A DNA stretch of 64,000 nucleotides from the NCBI GenBank assembly GCA_030144725.1, contig JASKMD010000003.1, positions 2,066,991 through 2,130,990 of the forward strand. The letters run 5' to 3'. This document shows, piece by piece, positions 8,566 to 19,500 of the stretch. Made by a program: the position numbers and the translations under genes. The notes below the pieces were generated by a model that saw only the letters and a program-made list of their open reading frames with translations, was not told the DNA's origin and did not search any database. The stretch's first letter is position 1; each line of letters opens with the position of its first letter. The DNA is from Haematococcus lacustris. Taxonomy: Eukaryota > Chlorophyta > Chlorophyceae > Chlamydomonadales > Haematococcaceae.

Positions 8566-9960
8566 GTGCTAAAGATTAAGCGTGATGCCACAGGAGCCAT
8601 TGAGAAGTTCAAGGCCCGATTGGTGGCAAAGGGCTTTATGCAAGTGTCAGGTGTGGATGTGGGTGATGTGTATGCACCTGTGAGCAAGCACACCACCCTG
8701 CGAGCTCTGCTGGCACTGGCAGCTGCACGGGACATGGAGGTACATCAGATTGATGTTGAGGCTGCCTTTCTGAATGGCACGCTGCAGCCTGACGAAGTCA
8801 TTCACATTCAGCAGCCAGAGGGGTTTGAAGAGGGCAGCCGTAACACTGTGTGCAGGCTGCAAAAGGCTCTGTATGGGCTAAGGCAGGCACCTCGTGCATG
8901 GCATGCTAAGCTGAAGCAGGAACTTGAGGGCATAGGGTTTTGTGCCTCTGAGTCTGATCCTGCTCTGTTCATGCTGCCACGGCCATCTGGCACTGTTTAT
9001 CTCCTTGTGTATGTAGATGATTGCTTGCTGTGCACAGAAAAGGGCGACTTTGACAGTCTGGACTTTGTCAAGCAGCGCCTGTCCTCTGTTTTTGGCATCA
9101 AGGACCTGGGTCAGACCAGGTGGTTCGTGGGCATGCAGATCAGCAGGAACAGGGCACAAGGCACACTGCAGCTTGACCAACAGCAGTACATCAAAGAGCT
9201 ACTCAGCACCTACAGCATGACTGAGGCACACAGCAAGGCAGTACCAATGGCAGCAGGCATCAAGCTAGTTAAGGAGGGTGATGCCTTAGACACTGTGCAC
9301 CACAGCTACAGTGCCCTGGTAGGTAGTCTGCTCTATCTGTCATGCTGCACAAGGCCTGATATTGCCTACGCAGTGGGAGCACTGGCACGGCATATGGCAG
9401 CACCAACACAGCAGCACTGGACAGCAGCCAAGGCAGTGCTCAGCTATCTCAAGAGCACAGCCAGCCAGGGGTTGGTTTTTGGGGGCAATGACAGCTTGCA
9501 AGGGTACTGTGATGCTGACTATGCAGGAGACAAAGACACTGCACGTAGCACCACTGGGTATGTATTCACTCTGCATGGTGCAGCCATCTCCTGGTCAAGC
9601 AGGCTGCAGCCCACCGTAGCCATGTCCACTGCAGAGGCAGAATACATGGCCGCATCAGGAGCTGTCAAGGAAGCAGTGTGGCTGAGGAAGCTCATGCAGG
9701 ACCTAGGTTTGCCTGGCACATGTGTTAACATCATGTGTGACAACCAGGCTGCCTTGCAACTGCTGAACAACCCTATGGCCTCAGCACGATCCAAGCACAT
9801 CAGCGTTCATCACCACTTTGCCAGGGAGCGAGCAGCTCGAGGGGAGGTAATGTTCACCTACTGCAGCACATCAGAGATGGTGGCAGATGTCATGACCAAG
9901 CCTCTGGCAGCAGTAAAGCTCGGGTATGCCAAAGAGGGCTGCGGGATCAGCAGCATGTAG
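8566..9960 (+). CDS. Copia-1 reverse transcriptase-RNase H, downstream of in-frame TGA
   Basis: Continues the same frame after TGA with VLKIKRDATG. RT motifs run in order: KARLVAKGF, DVYAPVSKHTT, IDVEAAFLNG, ALYGLRQAPRAW and the catalytic YVDD near codon 147. RNase H follows: CDADYAGD, STAEAEYMA and CDNQAALQ carry the acidic residues, then KHISVHHHF and ADVMTKPL near the C-terminus. It ends with TAG at 9958-9960. No ATG lies near the start, so expression would need readthrough of 8563-8565. Codon use is intact throughout. Confidence 0.85.
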   Translation: MLKIKRDATGAIEKFKARLVAKGFMQVSGVDVGDVYAPVSKHTTLRALLALAAARDMEVHQIDVEAAFLNGTLQPDEVIHIQQPEGFEEGSRNTVCRLQKALYGLRQAPRAWHAKLKQELEGIGFCASESDPALFMLPRPSGTVYLLVYVDDCLLCTEKGDFDSLDFVKQRLSSVFGIKDLGQTRWFVGMQISRNRAQGTLQLDQQQYIKELLSTYSMTEAHSKAVPMAAGIKLVKEGDALDTVHHSYSALVGSLLYLSCCTRPDIAYAVGALARHMAAPTQQHWTAAKAVLSYLKSTASQGLVFGGNDSLQGYCDADYAGDKDTARSTTGYVFTLHGAAISWSSRLQPTVAMSTAEAEYMAASGAVKEAVWLRKLMQDLGLPGTCVNIMCDNQAALQLLNNPMASARSKHISVHHHFARERAARGEVMFTYCSTSEMVADVMTKPLAAVKLGYAKEGCGISSM

Positions 9961-10108
9961 ACAGACACAGGCATGAATGCCTGAAACAGTCTGTCTGTAT
10001 CTAGCCTGCTATAAGCACGGACTGGTTTGTGGTGTTGAGCAAGCACAGGCCTGTATGCCTGAAACAGCTAAAAGTTGAAGCTGTTTGCGTCTCAGTAGCT
10101 GTACACCT

Positions 10109-10117
10109 GAGTGGGAG
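10109..10117 (+). promoter_or_regulatory. Polypurine tract of Copia-1 copy 1
   Basis: GAGTGGGAG immediately before the LTR start TGTTGAGAATC. The same purine tract precedes the 3' LTRs of the other Copia-1 copy and, on the minus strand, of Copia-2. Confidence 0.7.
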
Positions 10118-10366
10118 TGTTGAGAATCATGCCCCGGTGCAGATCCTATCCTGCACCGGTGATAGGTCCAGCTGTCCAGCTTCTGAGTGACTCCGAGTGA
10201 CAGTTGGTATTTAGCGTGGTGACAGGCTTGCGGTAGGCACCCTCGTCTGGTGTCTCGTCTGTCCCACGCTCTTCTACAGGTATGAGAGCCTGCCTCTGTG
10301 CCATGATCCAGGCTCTCGTTGTAATAACCCTCGTCTAGTGTCTCGTCTGTCCCACGCTCTTCTACA
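10118..10366 (+). repeat. 3' LTR of Copia-1 copy 1 (249 bp)
   Basis: TG…CA bounded and the same length as both LTRs of the complete copy. The last 40 nt (10327-10366) duplicate 10239-10278, and the first copy is followed by GTATGAG, giving an AG|GT…AG intron-like layout. Confidence 0.92.
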
Positions 10367-10755
10367 GTTTCCGACCGATAAGCCAGTTACTGTAAACACT
10401 CCGCCTCGACCATGTAAAAGATGGTTCGAAGTGTTTGCGTGTCTTACACAGTCACTGCAGAGGATTAGGCTCGCGCTAAGCGCTCTTAAACAAAGCCTCG
10501 AAACACACAAAACATCGAGCTTGCCGAAATGGGGCCGAGAATAAGGCATATCCGGAGACTCTCTATGAGCGGGCCCGTGCATTGTAGGATGTGTCGACCT
10601 TGCAGGCGAGCGTGACAGTGGCGGAAAAGCTGGCGAGCGGGACGTGCCTAGTGAGCAGCTCCGGCCGGCCTCCTGGCCCGCGAGGACCTCCTGGGCGCTA
10701 TTCACGCAGAAGCTTGCCGCTGCTGAAGCCGTTGCTGCTGGGGTATGTCGCGCTG
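10367..10755 (+). other. Leader region of the chromovirus, 5' LTR not recognised
   Basis: Between the Copia-1 LTR and the first in-frame ATG of gag. I could not match it to the 3' LTR beginning at 22428 beyond short words such as TGTAGGATGT. The gag frame is open from 10588, after a TAG. The 5' LTR is probably lost or strongly diverged. Confidence 0.4.
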
Positions 10756-12468
10756 ATGCTTTTGCTCTTGCGCCCCAGCCGGTCTCATCAGCCCTCCATG
10801 CAGGCAGAAATGCAGCCTTGCAATACTGTGGCTAGCATCTTCGACATGCAATGTTCCACTGCTCGTCGACCTGCTGCTAATGCTGGTGTACCCCAGTCTG
10901 CTTGCTTGCAGGAGGCTGGTCCCCAGCCTGCAGGTGGGTCTACAGGTCCGCATGCTTATGCTGCAGCCCTTATAGGTAGTGGCACCTTTGCTGCCCAGCC
11001 TGCTGCTCAGCCTGCTGCCCAGCCAGTTATGCACAGTGTTGCTGCTGTTGCACACCAGTCTGCTGTTTTGCAGGAAGCTGGTCCCCAGCCTGCAGGTGGG
11101 TCTGCAGGTCCCCATGCTTATGCTGCAGCCCTTCAAGGTAATGGTACCTCTGCTGCCCAGCCTGCTGCCCAACCTGCTGTGCACAATGCTCCATGCACTA
11201 CTGCTGCTGCTGTATCTGTTGCACGTGCTGCATACACTGCTGAACTAGCCACAGTGGCCCAGGGTGCTCCTGCCTCTGGCTGGACTCCCGTAGGACAGAG
11301 CCCTAGTAGGCCTGTCCCCAAGCCATCAGCATCCATTGATGCAATCCGTCAGAAGTATGCTGGGTTGTCTGGTGGTTCTGCCCCAGCCCCACTTGCTGCT
11401 GTGCCTCAGGCACCTGACACTGTGGTGCACTCCCACAGGGGTTTGCCCCCTGTTGAGCGTTGGTCTGACAACAGCCTTGCTCAGGGAAAACGTGCTGTCA
11501 CCTTTCTTGAGGATCTTGAGGTGCACTGTGTTAATAATAACCTTGATCCTGCCCTTGCACTGCCATCCTTCTTGTCAGGCAAAGCTAGGGAGGTCTGGTT
11601 CAAGTCCATCAGGGATGCCTATGCCTTGACACATGCTGGCTATCCTCCATGGGACTATCTGTGCAAGCAGTTCATTGAGATGGTAGGGGAGGATCTTGTC
11701 ACCGATCTTGACCAGGCTCATGACAAGCTTATGAACTTTGAGCTGCTGCGCATGTCCTCAGGTGTCACCCTGCAGGCCTACATCACTGAGTTTCGCAACA
11801 CCATCACTATGTGTGGTGCTGGTTGCATGAACCGTGCTCTGACTGTGGCTACCTTCCAGAGGGGTCTCACCCCTCAGCTGCGTGGTGCTGTAGCCAAGGA
11901 CCTCAGGTCACTGCCTCACCCCACCCTTGAGGATGCTGTGTCTGCTGCCATGGACAACCACAAGGCTAATGTTGCCTCTGCTGGTGCCAATGTCACTCCC
12001 AGCAAACGTGGTGCTGGTCATGCTGCTGCTGTGCGCCCACAGATCTCTGCCATCCGGGCAGCTGTCACCCCTGTCTCCGCCTACCGCTCCGGCCGTACCG
12101 GCGGCGCTGGTGGCGCCGGGACTTCACGCTCCCACGGCGCTGCGGCTCCGCCGCCCGCCCCAGTCATCTGGTGCTTCCACTGTGGTGTGACCGGTCATAA
12201 GACCCCGGACTGCCCCGACGGTCACCTGACCCAGGAGGAAGCTATGCGCAAAAACGGCAACATTGGTATGTTCCTGTCTCTGCAAGCCGCCAATGAGAAG
12301 CTAAGGTCAGCTCCAGGCAACAAGCGCCCGCGCCCACCACCTCCTGGTGACAACGGTGGCTCTGCCCCGGGTCCCAACCAGAACCGCAATGGCCCTGGTG
12401 GCCGCGGAGGCCGTTCCGGCAAGGGCGGTGCTGGTCGCAATGGCGGCCGCGGTGCCGGTCAGCGCTAG
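10756..12468 (+). CDS. gag: Chromovirus Gag (capsid-nucleocapsid)
   Basis: Structural protein forming the retrotransposon particle. The first in-frame ATG (10756) is taken as start; ATG 10798 is an alternative. The N-terminal third is Ala/Gln/Pro-rich and contains a twice-repeated block (LQEAGPQPAGGS…GPHAYAAAL). A retrotransposon gag domain follows (GKAREVWFKSI … FRNTITMCGAGC … TFQRGLTPQLRG). A CCHC zinc knuckle (CFHCGVTGHKTPDC) lies near 12171-12212, and the tail is Gly/Arg-rich. It ends at TAG 12466-12468; the protease frame continues without shift after the stop. Confidence 0.85.
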   Translation: MLLLLRPSRSHQPSMQAEMQPCNTVASIFDMQCSTARRPAANAGVPQSACLQEAGPQPAGGSTGPHAYAAALIGSGTFAAQPAAQPAAQPVMHSVAAVAHQSAVLQEAGPQPAGGSAGPHAYAAALQGNGTSAAQPAAQPAVHNAPCTTAAAVSVARAAYTAELATVAQGAPASGWTPVGQSPSRPVPKPSASIDAIRQKYAGLSGGSAPAPLAAVPQAPDTVVHSHRGLPPVERWSDNSLAQGKRAVTFLEDLEVHCVNNNLDPALALPSFLSGKAREVWFKSIRDAYALTHAGYPPWDYLCKQFIEMVGEDLVTDLDQAHDKLMNFELLRMSSGVTLQAYITEFRNTITMCGAGCMNRALTVATFQRGLTPQLRGAVAKDLRSLPHPTLEDAVSAAMDNHKANVASAGANVTPSKRGAGHAAAVRPQISAIRAAVTPVSAYRSGRTGGAGGAGTSRSHGAAAPPPAPVIWCFHCGVTGHKTPDCPDGHLTQEEAMRKNGNIGMFLSLQAANEKLRSAPGNKRPRPPPPGDNGGSAPGPNQNRNGPGGRGGRSGKGGAGRNGGRGAGQR

Positions 12469-13092
12469 GGTGTTGCCCTGTCAGGTAGCCAGACCTGTAC
12501 TGTGGTACCCACGTGTTCTGCTGCTGATGAACTTAAGACTGTACTCTCTGGTACTGCTCAAGAGGAAGGATCACTGCATTTCCTGTTTGCTGGCACTGTC
12601 AATGGGCATCAGGCACACTTCTTGTGTGATACTGGTGCCACACACTCCTTTGTCAGCACTGCCTTTGCTCTGAAGCATGCACTGCCACTGGAGTCTCTCC
12701 CCTCAGCACAAAAGTGGTCACTGGCTGACAACACCACTCTGTCCTGCAAGCAGTTTGCCACTGTGGACTTATGTCTGCCTGGCCACTGTGCCACATGCAA
12801 GCTGACAGTCATGCCTAGCTTTGTGCAGGGTTATGATGTGCTTCTGGGTGATGACTGGCTGTTTGCCAACAAGGCTATCCTTTCTTATGAGGGTAAAACC
12901 CTTTCTCTTTCTGCTGCTGGCAAGACTGCTGTGACTCTGCCGTGTCCTGCTGTGGCAGCCCCTAAGTATGTTGGGCAATGTTCTGCTGTAAGACCAACCC
13001 CTGCATTCTTAATCAATGCTCTCAAAGCCAAACCTGAGTTAATCTCAGCTACCCAGGCGTCCAGGTGGCTCCTTAAAGGTGGCCGTGCTGTG
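12469..13092 (+). pseudogene. pol: Chromovirus protease region of pol, cut by insertion
   Basis: Aspartic protease (retropepsin-like) with the active-site motif LCDTGATHSF at about 12622-12651 and a downstream LLGDDWL motif. It is in the same frame as gag after a single TAG, so a readthrough Gag-Pol is possible. The natural frame is interrupted after codon GTG 13090-13092 by the CACTA-like element, which adds a few codons and a TAA at 13102-13104. The frame resumes at 16524 (GTG GCT TTA). Confidence 0.85.
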
Positions 13093-13208
13093 CACTCACG
13101 ATAAACAAGGACCGGTCGCGATTGGACCAACCATAGCTCATTGGAAAGAGGAGTAGAAGGCCGTTCGAACGGTACAAGTCTTACGGCCGCGAATTTGTAT
13201 TACTCGCT

Positions 13209-13505
13209 ATCTGTACAGATACGCAAGGTAGCTATCTGTACAGATGGCTGCATAGCTATCTGTACAGATAGTCAATAGCATCTGTACAGATTCTTCCTTA
13301 GCTATCTGTACAGATGCCCCTTTCAGCTATCTGTACAGATGCCTCTGAGCTATCTGTACAGATGCCTCGCTGCTGTTTGTACAGATGCCTCTCTTCTATC
13401 TGTACAGATGCTTCTTTGCTATCTGTACAGATGTTGGCTTCGCTATCTGTACAGACGCTTGTTTTGCTATCGGTACAGACGCTTGTTTGAGTATCTGTTC
13501 AGACG
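13209..13505. repeat. Left subterminal array, 13 copies of ATCTGTACAGAT
   Basis: Twelve-base perfect palindromes spaced by about 10-15 nt. The outer copies are perfect; the innermost four (from about 13446) carry substitutions such as CTGTACAGAC and CTGTTCAGAC. Confidence 0.92.
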
Positions 13506-14529
13506 CTTGTTACATATCTCCTTGTCCAAACACCCCGCAACACCTCGCTACACCCCCGCAAAACACATGTATCGACGCTCAAACACCTCGCAACACCCCC
13601 GCAAAACACATGTATTGACACCCAAACACCCCGCAACACCTCGCAACACCCCCGCAAAACACATGTATTGACACCCAAACACCCCGCAACACCTCACTCC
13701 GCTACTCCTAGACACATGTCTTAGTGCGCCATCACCCCGAGACACCTCCCTATGGGAATGCTAAGCATATGCATTGATGCATCAACGACATGCAACACCT
13801 CCGCATAAGGTGACAAGGTGACAACACCATACAACACCAACAATGACATCACCAACAACACCAACAACAACACCAACAACAACACCACACCACACCACAC
13901 CATGGTGACAACACAAGAACACAACGACACACCACACCACACCACAATGACAACACAACAACATTGCAACAAGGCGGCAAGATGACAACGAGTATGGACG
14001 ATACAACAAGGGTGATGCTACACTCTCCTTGGTAATGTACTACACCGGGTGCAACTCCATAGGCTCCTCTTACGTGCTCCCGCTATCCTTGACCCACCAC
14101 GCTACCATTGACGCCCACCTACCACACCTACACCTATGCCATGTCGCACAACAAGCACGGGCTGACAACCACCCAAGTGCTCCACCATCCAGCTATCGTC
14201 CCCTATGGAGAGGGATGGGTAGGGTCATTGCGGTGTGTGTCCATGGCATGGCCAGGGTGGGCTGGGTGGGCTGCTACTACGGGATCCCACTCCAAGCTGC
14301 CCGCTCCGTGTTGCCCGCTCCAGATTGCTACGCCAAGGGTAGGGTAGGGAGAGGGCTGCTACGCCAAGGGTAGGGTAGGGAGAGGGCTGCAGCGTCGTGC
14401 GTGCGTTGTGGGGCGGGGGGTGGGAAAGGGGGGAGGTAGGTGGGGTGGCAAACTTGGAGGTGGTGGGACAGGGTAGGGAAGGGGGAAGGGGGAAGGGTGG
14501 AGGGGGGAAAGGAGGGCTGACCGTGGGAC
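13506..14529. repeat. Minisatellite and CAACA-rich interior of element 2
   Basis: A unit of about 50 bp (CACCCCCGCAAAACACATGT…) is iterated about three times at 13545-13690. CAACACCA-type low complexity runs from 13790 to 13985. A tandem pair (GCTACGCCAAGGGTAGGGTA) lies at 14328-14385, followed by G-rich DNA. No gene is seen. Confidence 0.6.
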
Positions 14530-14603
14530 CTGCAGTAAACAAGGAGCATCTTTGCGGTTAGGCTGGGCACCGGACCACTCATGTGCAAGGGCTGGCCACT
14601 CAC
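14530..14603 (-). other. Intron-like module (minus strand, 74 bp)
   Basis: Read on the minus strand: donor GTGAGTGGCCAGCCC, acceptor TTTACTGCAG|GTCCC. Same size and borders as the modules at 39589-39665 and 40013-40090 (minus) and 2449-3182 (plus). Confidence 0.45.
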
Positions 14604-14908
14604 ACTTTGCTAGCGCCACTTCTATACCTACCTGGCAGCGCCTCCATGGCTGCAGCTCCTGGCTGCTCTTGCGCTCCATGCGCCTGCTTCTTGTGGTAGG
14701 GTGATGGAGGAGGTGGTGGGGGTGGTGGTGGGGGTGGGGGTGGGGGTGGGGGTGGGGGTGGGGGAGGGGGAGGGGGTGGGAAGGGGGATGGGTGTGGCCA
14801 CTAGAACCTGCAAACAACAACAAGGTCATGACAGGCGGTCAAAGTTGTGAGGTTGGGGTGAGGGATGTGAGATGATAGGTAGGGGTAGGGAGGGGAGGTG
14901 ACGGAGAG
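14604..14908. repeat. G-rich block with (GGGGGT)n
   Basis: GGTGGGGGTGGGGG repeats at 14719-14785 are a strong G-quadruplex motif on the plus strand. No gene. Confidence 0.7.
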
Positions 14909-15134
14909 GGCTGGGCCGGGCCGGGCCGGGCCGGGCCGGGCCGGGCCGGGCTGGGCTGGGTTGGGTTGGGTTGGGCTGGGCTGGGCTGGGCTGGGCTGGG
15001 CTGGGCTGGGCTGGGCTGGGCTGGGCTGGGCTGGGCTGGGCTGGGCTGGGCTGGGCTGGGCTGGGCTGGGCTGGGCTGGGCTGGGCTGGGCTGGGCTGGG
15101 CTGGGCTGGGCTGGGCTGGGCTGGGCTGGGCTGG
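14909..15134. repeat. (GGGCC)n then (GGGCT)n pentanucleotide satellite
   Basis: About eight GGGCC/GGGTT variants pass into roughly 38 GGGCT units. It is the reverse complement of the CAGCC satellite at 1974-2325, placing the same satellite in two CACTA-like elements in opposite orientation. Confidence 0.95.
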
Positions 15135-15731
15135 GAAGGGAATTTTTGTCTTGGCTACTACTCTTGGCAGCTGCTCATGGTTGCAGCCCCAAGCTACTTA
15201 TGCACACCTGCGCAACGCAATGACTCAACACCAAGACAAGGGACAGTAATAGAAGGGTGGAAAGGGTGGCTTACTTTGCACTGCACATGCACACGCAACG
15301 CATCACATGCCACATATGATGTACCCCCGATTGGGATGCGCTGATCGGACCTTTGTCGTCGTTGTTCGTGCTCCCCTTGCTTTTCTTGTTCATCCGCTCC
15401 GTTGCTCCAGGCTGTTCTTGCTGCGCCTCCTGGCTACGACTCCTGCATATTTCCTAGCTAGTAGCTGCGCCTCCTTGTTGTGACTGTTCGCGTATGGCTG
15501 TGAGGCTGAAGGCTAAGGCGAGGGACCACATCGCGAAATCGCGAGTCACAACGCTTGATGTAGGCTAATTGTTGCTGATCGTGGCCACTTATTAGGTCGA
15601 ACGCGTGAGGATGCATGGCGTGAGGCTGCATGGCGGTTTGCTACGGATTACGATGTCCAAGCAAGGCCATCGTTGAAGGTCTCAATGTGATCGCGTGGGC
15701 GTGATATGGTAAGACATTCAAACCCCCGGGT
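15135..15731. other. Unique interior of element 2, nothing recognised
   Basis: Mixed composition with no convincing frame, no RNA gene and no obvious repeat. Confidence 0.5.
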
Positions 15732-16344
15732 ATCTGTACAGATGCTCCTTGCTATCTGTACAGATACACCTATCGCCATCTGTACAGATACGACTTGTCG
15801 ACATCTGTACAGATTTAACCCTTGCTATCTGTTCAGATTTAGTTCACGGGCATCTGTACAGATAAATATAGGTGTATCTGTACAGATACTAATTATCGCC
15901 ATCTGTACAGATAAATACCCCCGGCATCTGTACAGATACACCTATTGCCATCTGTACAGATACCACTTGTCAACATCTGTACAGATTTAACCCTTGCTAT
16001 CTGTACAGATTGAATTTAAGGGCATCTGTACAGATAATTATAGTTGCATCTGTACAGATGCTTTAAATCGCCATCTGTACAGATAAATACCCTCGGCATC
16101 TGTACAGATAACCTCTTAAAATCTGTACAGATGTTACCTTCACGCTATCTGTACAGATTTACCTATAAATATCTGTACAGATTCACATATCTGTACAGAT
16201 ATTCCAAAATAATCTGTACAGATGACAACAAGTGGTATCTGTACAGATGCAAGGAAGGCATCTGTACAGATGCCGCATATCCTTGGGCCCATCGACAAGC
16301 ATCTGTACAGATGGCAGGCCCATTAGACGGGCATCTGTACAGAT
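15732..16344. repeat. Right subterminal array, 25 copies of ATCTGTACAGAT
   Basis: Nearly all copies are perfect (one is CTGTTCAG near 15827). Spacers are AT-rich and about 10-14 nt. The array is about twice as long as the left one, and the last copy is 177 bp from the right terminus. Confidence 0.95.
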
Positions 16345-16523
16345 TCCCAAAAAGGGGGGGGTACCTCGCGCGCGGATCGTTGTATCTCCGCAACCGCTGC
16401 GAGTTAGGACTTCATTCAAGAGCGAGGTCCCCCTTAAACTCAACGCTCTATCGTTCTATCGGAGCAGAAAGTCCATCCGATGCAAAAAAGGCCCTCGCGT
16501 CGGCCCTATTTATCGTGAGTGTG

Positions 16524-19500
16524 GTGGCTTTAGTCATGACTGAAGGCTCAGCCTCTGCCAGTCCTGGTACCCCCAGTGACAAAGACGACCCACACATACC
16601 TGCAGCTATCAAAGCTGAGCTGCAAACCCTGCTCGATGAGTACAGTGATGTGTTTAAACCACTCACTGATACCCCTCCTGAACGTCCTGTGGGTCATACC
16701 ATACCCCTGGTCCCTGACGCCCGTCCACCTGTGACCCCCATGTACCGCCTCAGTAAACCTGAGCAAGAGGAGCTCAAGAGACAGATCCAGGACTACCTCA
16801 GCAAAGGTATGATTGAGCCCAGCTCCTCCCCCTATGCTGCACCCATCCTGTTTGTGCAGAAAAAGTCAGGTGAGCTACGTATGTGCATTGACTACCGTCA
16901 GCTCAACAAGCTCACACTACGTGACCAGTACCCCCTGCCCAGGATTGATGATCTGTTTGACAGGTTGTCAGGGTGTTCTGTCTTCTCCTCCCTTGACCTA
17001 CAAGCTGGTTATCACCAGATCAGGATCACTCCTGAGGACGTCCCCAAGACTGCCTTCAGGACTCCTGAAGGTCACTTCCAATTCAAGGTGCTGTCTTTTG
17101 GCCTGACCAATGCCCCTGCCACCTTCCAGCGTGTCATGAATGATGCTTTTGCACCTGTGCTGGGCAAGTGTGCACTAGTGTATCTAGATGACATACTAAT
17201 CATGTCTAAGTCTCTACCTGAGCACCTGCAGCATCTACGCCTTGTCTTTGACCTGCTGCGTAAAAACAAACTGTATGCCAAGATGTCCAAATGTGAGTTC
17301 ATGCAGCTCACCCTCAGGTTTCTTGGGCATGTGATCTCAGCTGGTGCCATCTCTGTGGACCCTGATAAGGTGAGGGCCATTGTTGACTGGCCTGTCCCTT
17401 CGTCCCTGACCCAGCTGCAGTCCTTCCTGGGTGCTGCCAACTTTGTTCGCAAGTTTGTGCATAACTTCAGTGCCATCTCAGCACCCCTGACTGATCTGTG
17501 TGGCAAGCTCAGTGCCACATTCCCATGGCACTCCTGGCCTGACCATGAACGTCTTGCCTTCTATGAGCTCAAAGCTGCTGTGGCTAACGTGCCTATGCTG
17601 CGCCTGCCAGATCACACCCAACCCTTCCAGGTGTACTGTGATGCCTCACTCCAAGGAGTAGGTGCAGTCCTGATGCAGGATGGGTACCCCCTTGCCTATC
17701 TGAGCAAGAAGTTGTCCTCTGCTGAGGTCAACTACACCATAGGTGAGCAAGAGATGCTTGCTCTTGTCACCGCATGCAAAGAATGGCGTTGCTACCTTGA
17801 AGGTGTGCCATTCACTCTGTTCACCGACCATAAGCCTTTGATTTCACTGCCTACACAGAAGAATCTGTCTAGGCGTCAGGCTAGGTGGATGGAGCTGCTG
17901 TCTAGGTTTGACTTTAAGCTGGAGTATATTCCTGGCCCTGTCAACCCAGCAGATCCTTTATCCCGGTTAATCACTGGCCCCCAGGAAGGTGCCACTGTGT
18001 GTGCAATGCTCACCAGACGGCAGGCCAAACTTTCCTGTGGGGGGGAGGGAGCTAGTGGTGCTCGAGCCCTTGAGGCCAATGCCCCTGCTGCCGTCACTGC
18101 GAAATCCTCCTTAACTCCAGAGATTACTGAAAATACTGCTGATACAAGCCATAACAGGGACCTCGTTCCCCTGGTCACCTGTACATCTGACACCTCAGTG
18201 CACTATCCTGCGGCTCCTGCCCATCCTCTGGGTTTGTCTGATCAACTCATCCAAGGATACCGGCTTGACCCTGCGTTTAATGCTGAAGCTGATCTGTCCA
18301 GCATGTACCAGGACACACATGGCCTATGGCGGCTCACTGGTAAGGATAAGGTAGTGGTCCCCACTGACTCTGAGCTGCGCAATCACATCTTGCACGAGAT
18401 GCATGATGCAGTCTATTCAGGTCATGTGGGTATTAGCAAAACCCTGGAACGTGTGTCACGTGTGTTTTGGTGGAACACAATGCGTGCTGACGTCAGGTAC
18501 TATGTGTCCACATGTGATGCCTGTCAACGTGACAAGGCGTCTACTCTCAAGCCAGGTGGCCTACTCAACCCGTTGTCTATACCTGACTACCGCTGGGAGT
18601 CTGTGTCCATGGACTTCATTACCAAGCTACCCTCTGGGTCACATGGGTATGATGCTATCTGTGTCTTTGTGGACAGGCTCAGCAAGATGGTCCACTTTGT
18701 GCCCTGCCGTGAGGACCTTAAGGCACGCCGTTTTGCACAACTGTTCATTGACCATGTGTACAAACTGCATGGCATGCCTGCTGAGCTGATCTCTGACCGG
18801 GGCTCACTGTTCACAAGTGTGTTCTGGCGTGAGGTCATGAGGCGCTGTGGCTCTAAGCCTGCCCTCTCATCATCTTATCATCCACAGTCTGATGGCCAGA
18901 CAGAGAGGTATAACCGTGTGTTAGAGGAGATGCTTAGGCACTATATCTCACCTACTCAATCTGACTGGCCTGACTACTTAGCCTTGGCTGAGTTTGCTGT
19001 CAACAACTCGTGGCAGGAGTCCATCCAGTCCACCCCCTTCCTGGTCAACACAGGTCAGTCTCCTGTGACTGTTGGCCTACGTGATCTGCCTTATGGGGGC
19101 CGTTGTCCCTCTGCTCATGCCTTTACCCGCTGGTGGCAGGATGCTGTTGCCAATGCCAGGAAATGCATGGCTGCAGCCCAATCCCGTCAGGCTGCCTATG
19201 CCAACAAGGCTAGGCGTGACGTTGAGTACAAGGTGGGCCAGAAGGTGTTGCTCAGCACCAAGAACCTCAAGCTTCAGCCTGGGAAGGCTCGTAAGCTCAT
19301 ACCTAGGTATGTGGGTCCCTTTGAGATCCTGCTGCTGGTTGGTGCAGTAGCTGTCAAGCTAGACCTGCCTGCCAGCATGAGCCGTCTGCACCCTGTCTTC
19401 CATGTGTCACTCATCAAGCCTTACACTGGCACTGATGTGGGCTTCATGCCACCTCCTGTGACATGGATGGATGAGACCCCTGTGTACTATGTTGAGCGTT

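Larger units (their letters stand above)
6469..10366 (+). mobile_element. Copia-1 copy 1, 5'-truncated LTR retrotransposon
   Basis: Nearly identical to the complete Copia-1 at 51703-57312 from position 53421 onward. It lacks the 5' LTR, primer site, gag and protease. It keeps integrase, RT, RNase H, PPT and a 3' LTR (10118-10366). The truncation point coincides with the proposed right end of a CACTA-like element, so the missing part was probably displaced by that insertion. Confidence 0.9.
13093..16521. mobile_element. CACTA/EnSpm-like element 2 (3429 bp) in chromovirus pol
   Basis: The termini are inverted: left CACTCACGATAAACAAGG at 13093, right (read on minus) CACTCACGATAAATAGGG ending at 16521. 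Both are flanked by TG (13091-13092 and 16522-16523), a 2-bp target duplication. Subterminal arrays of the palindrome ATCTGTACAGAT lie at 13209-13505 (13 copies) and 15732-16344 (25 copies). Removing the element plus one TG joins the protease and RT frames exactly. Interior is satellites and one minus-strand intron-like module; no transposase frame, so non-autonomous. Superfamily assignment rests on CAC termini, short TSD and subterminal arrays. Confidence 0.8.

Noticed and set aside
15732..16344. CRISPR-like interspersed palindromes
   Set aside because: Spacers are short and not unique in origin; the array is bounded by transposon termini.
16044..16523. N-terminal extension of the chromovirus RT frame
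   Set aside because: The open frame upstream of 16524 consists of the palindrome array and transposon end; the natural junction is with 13092.
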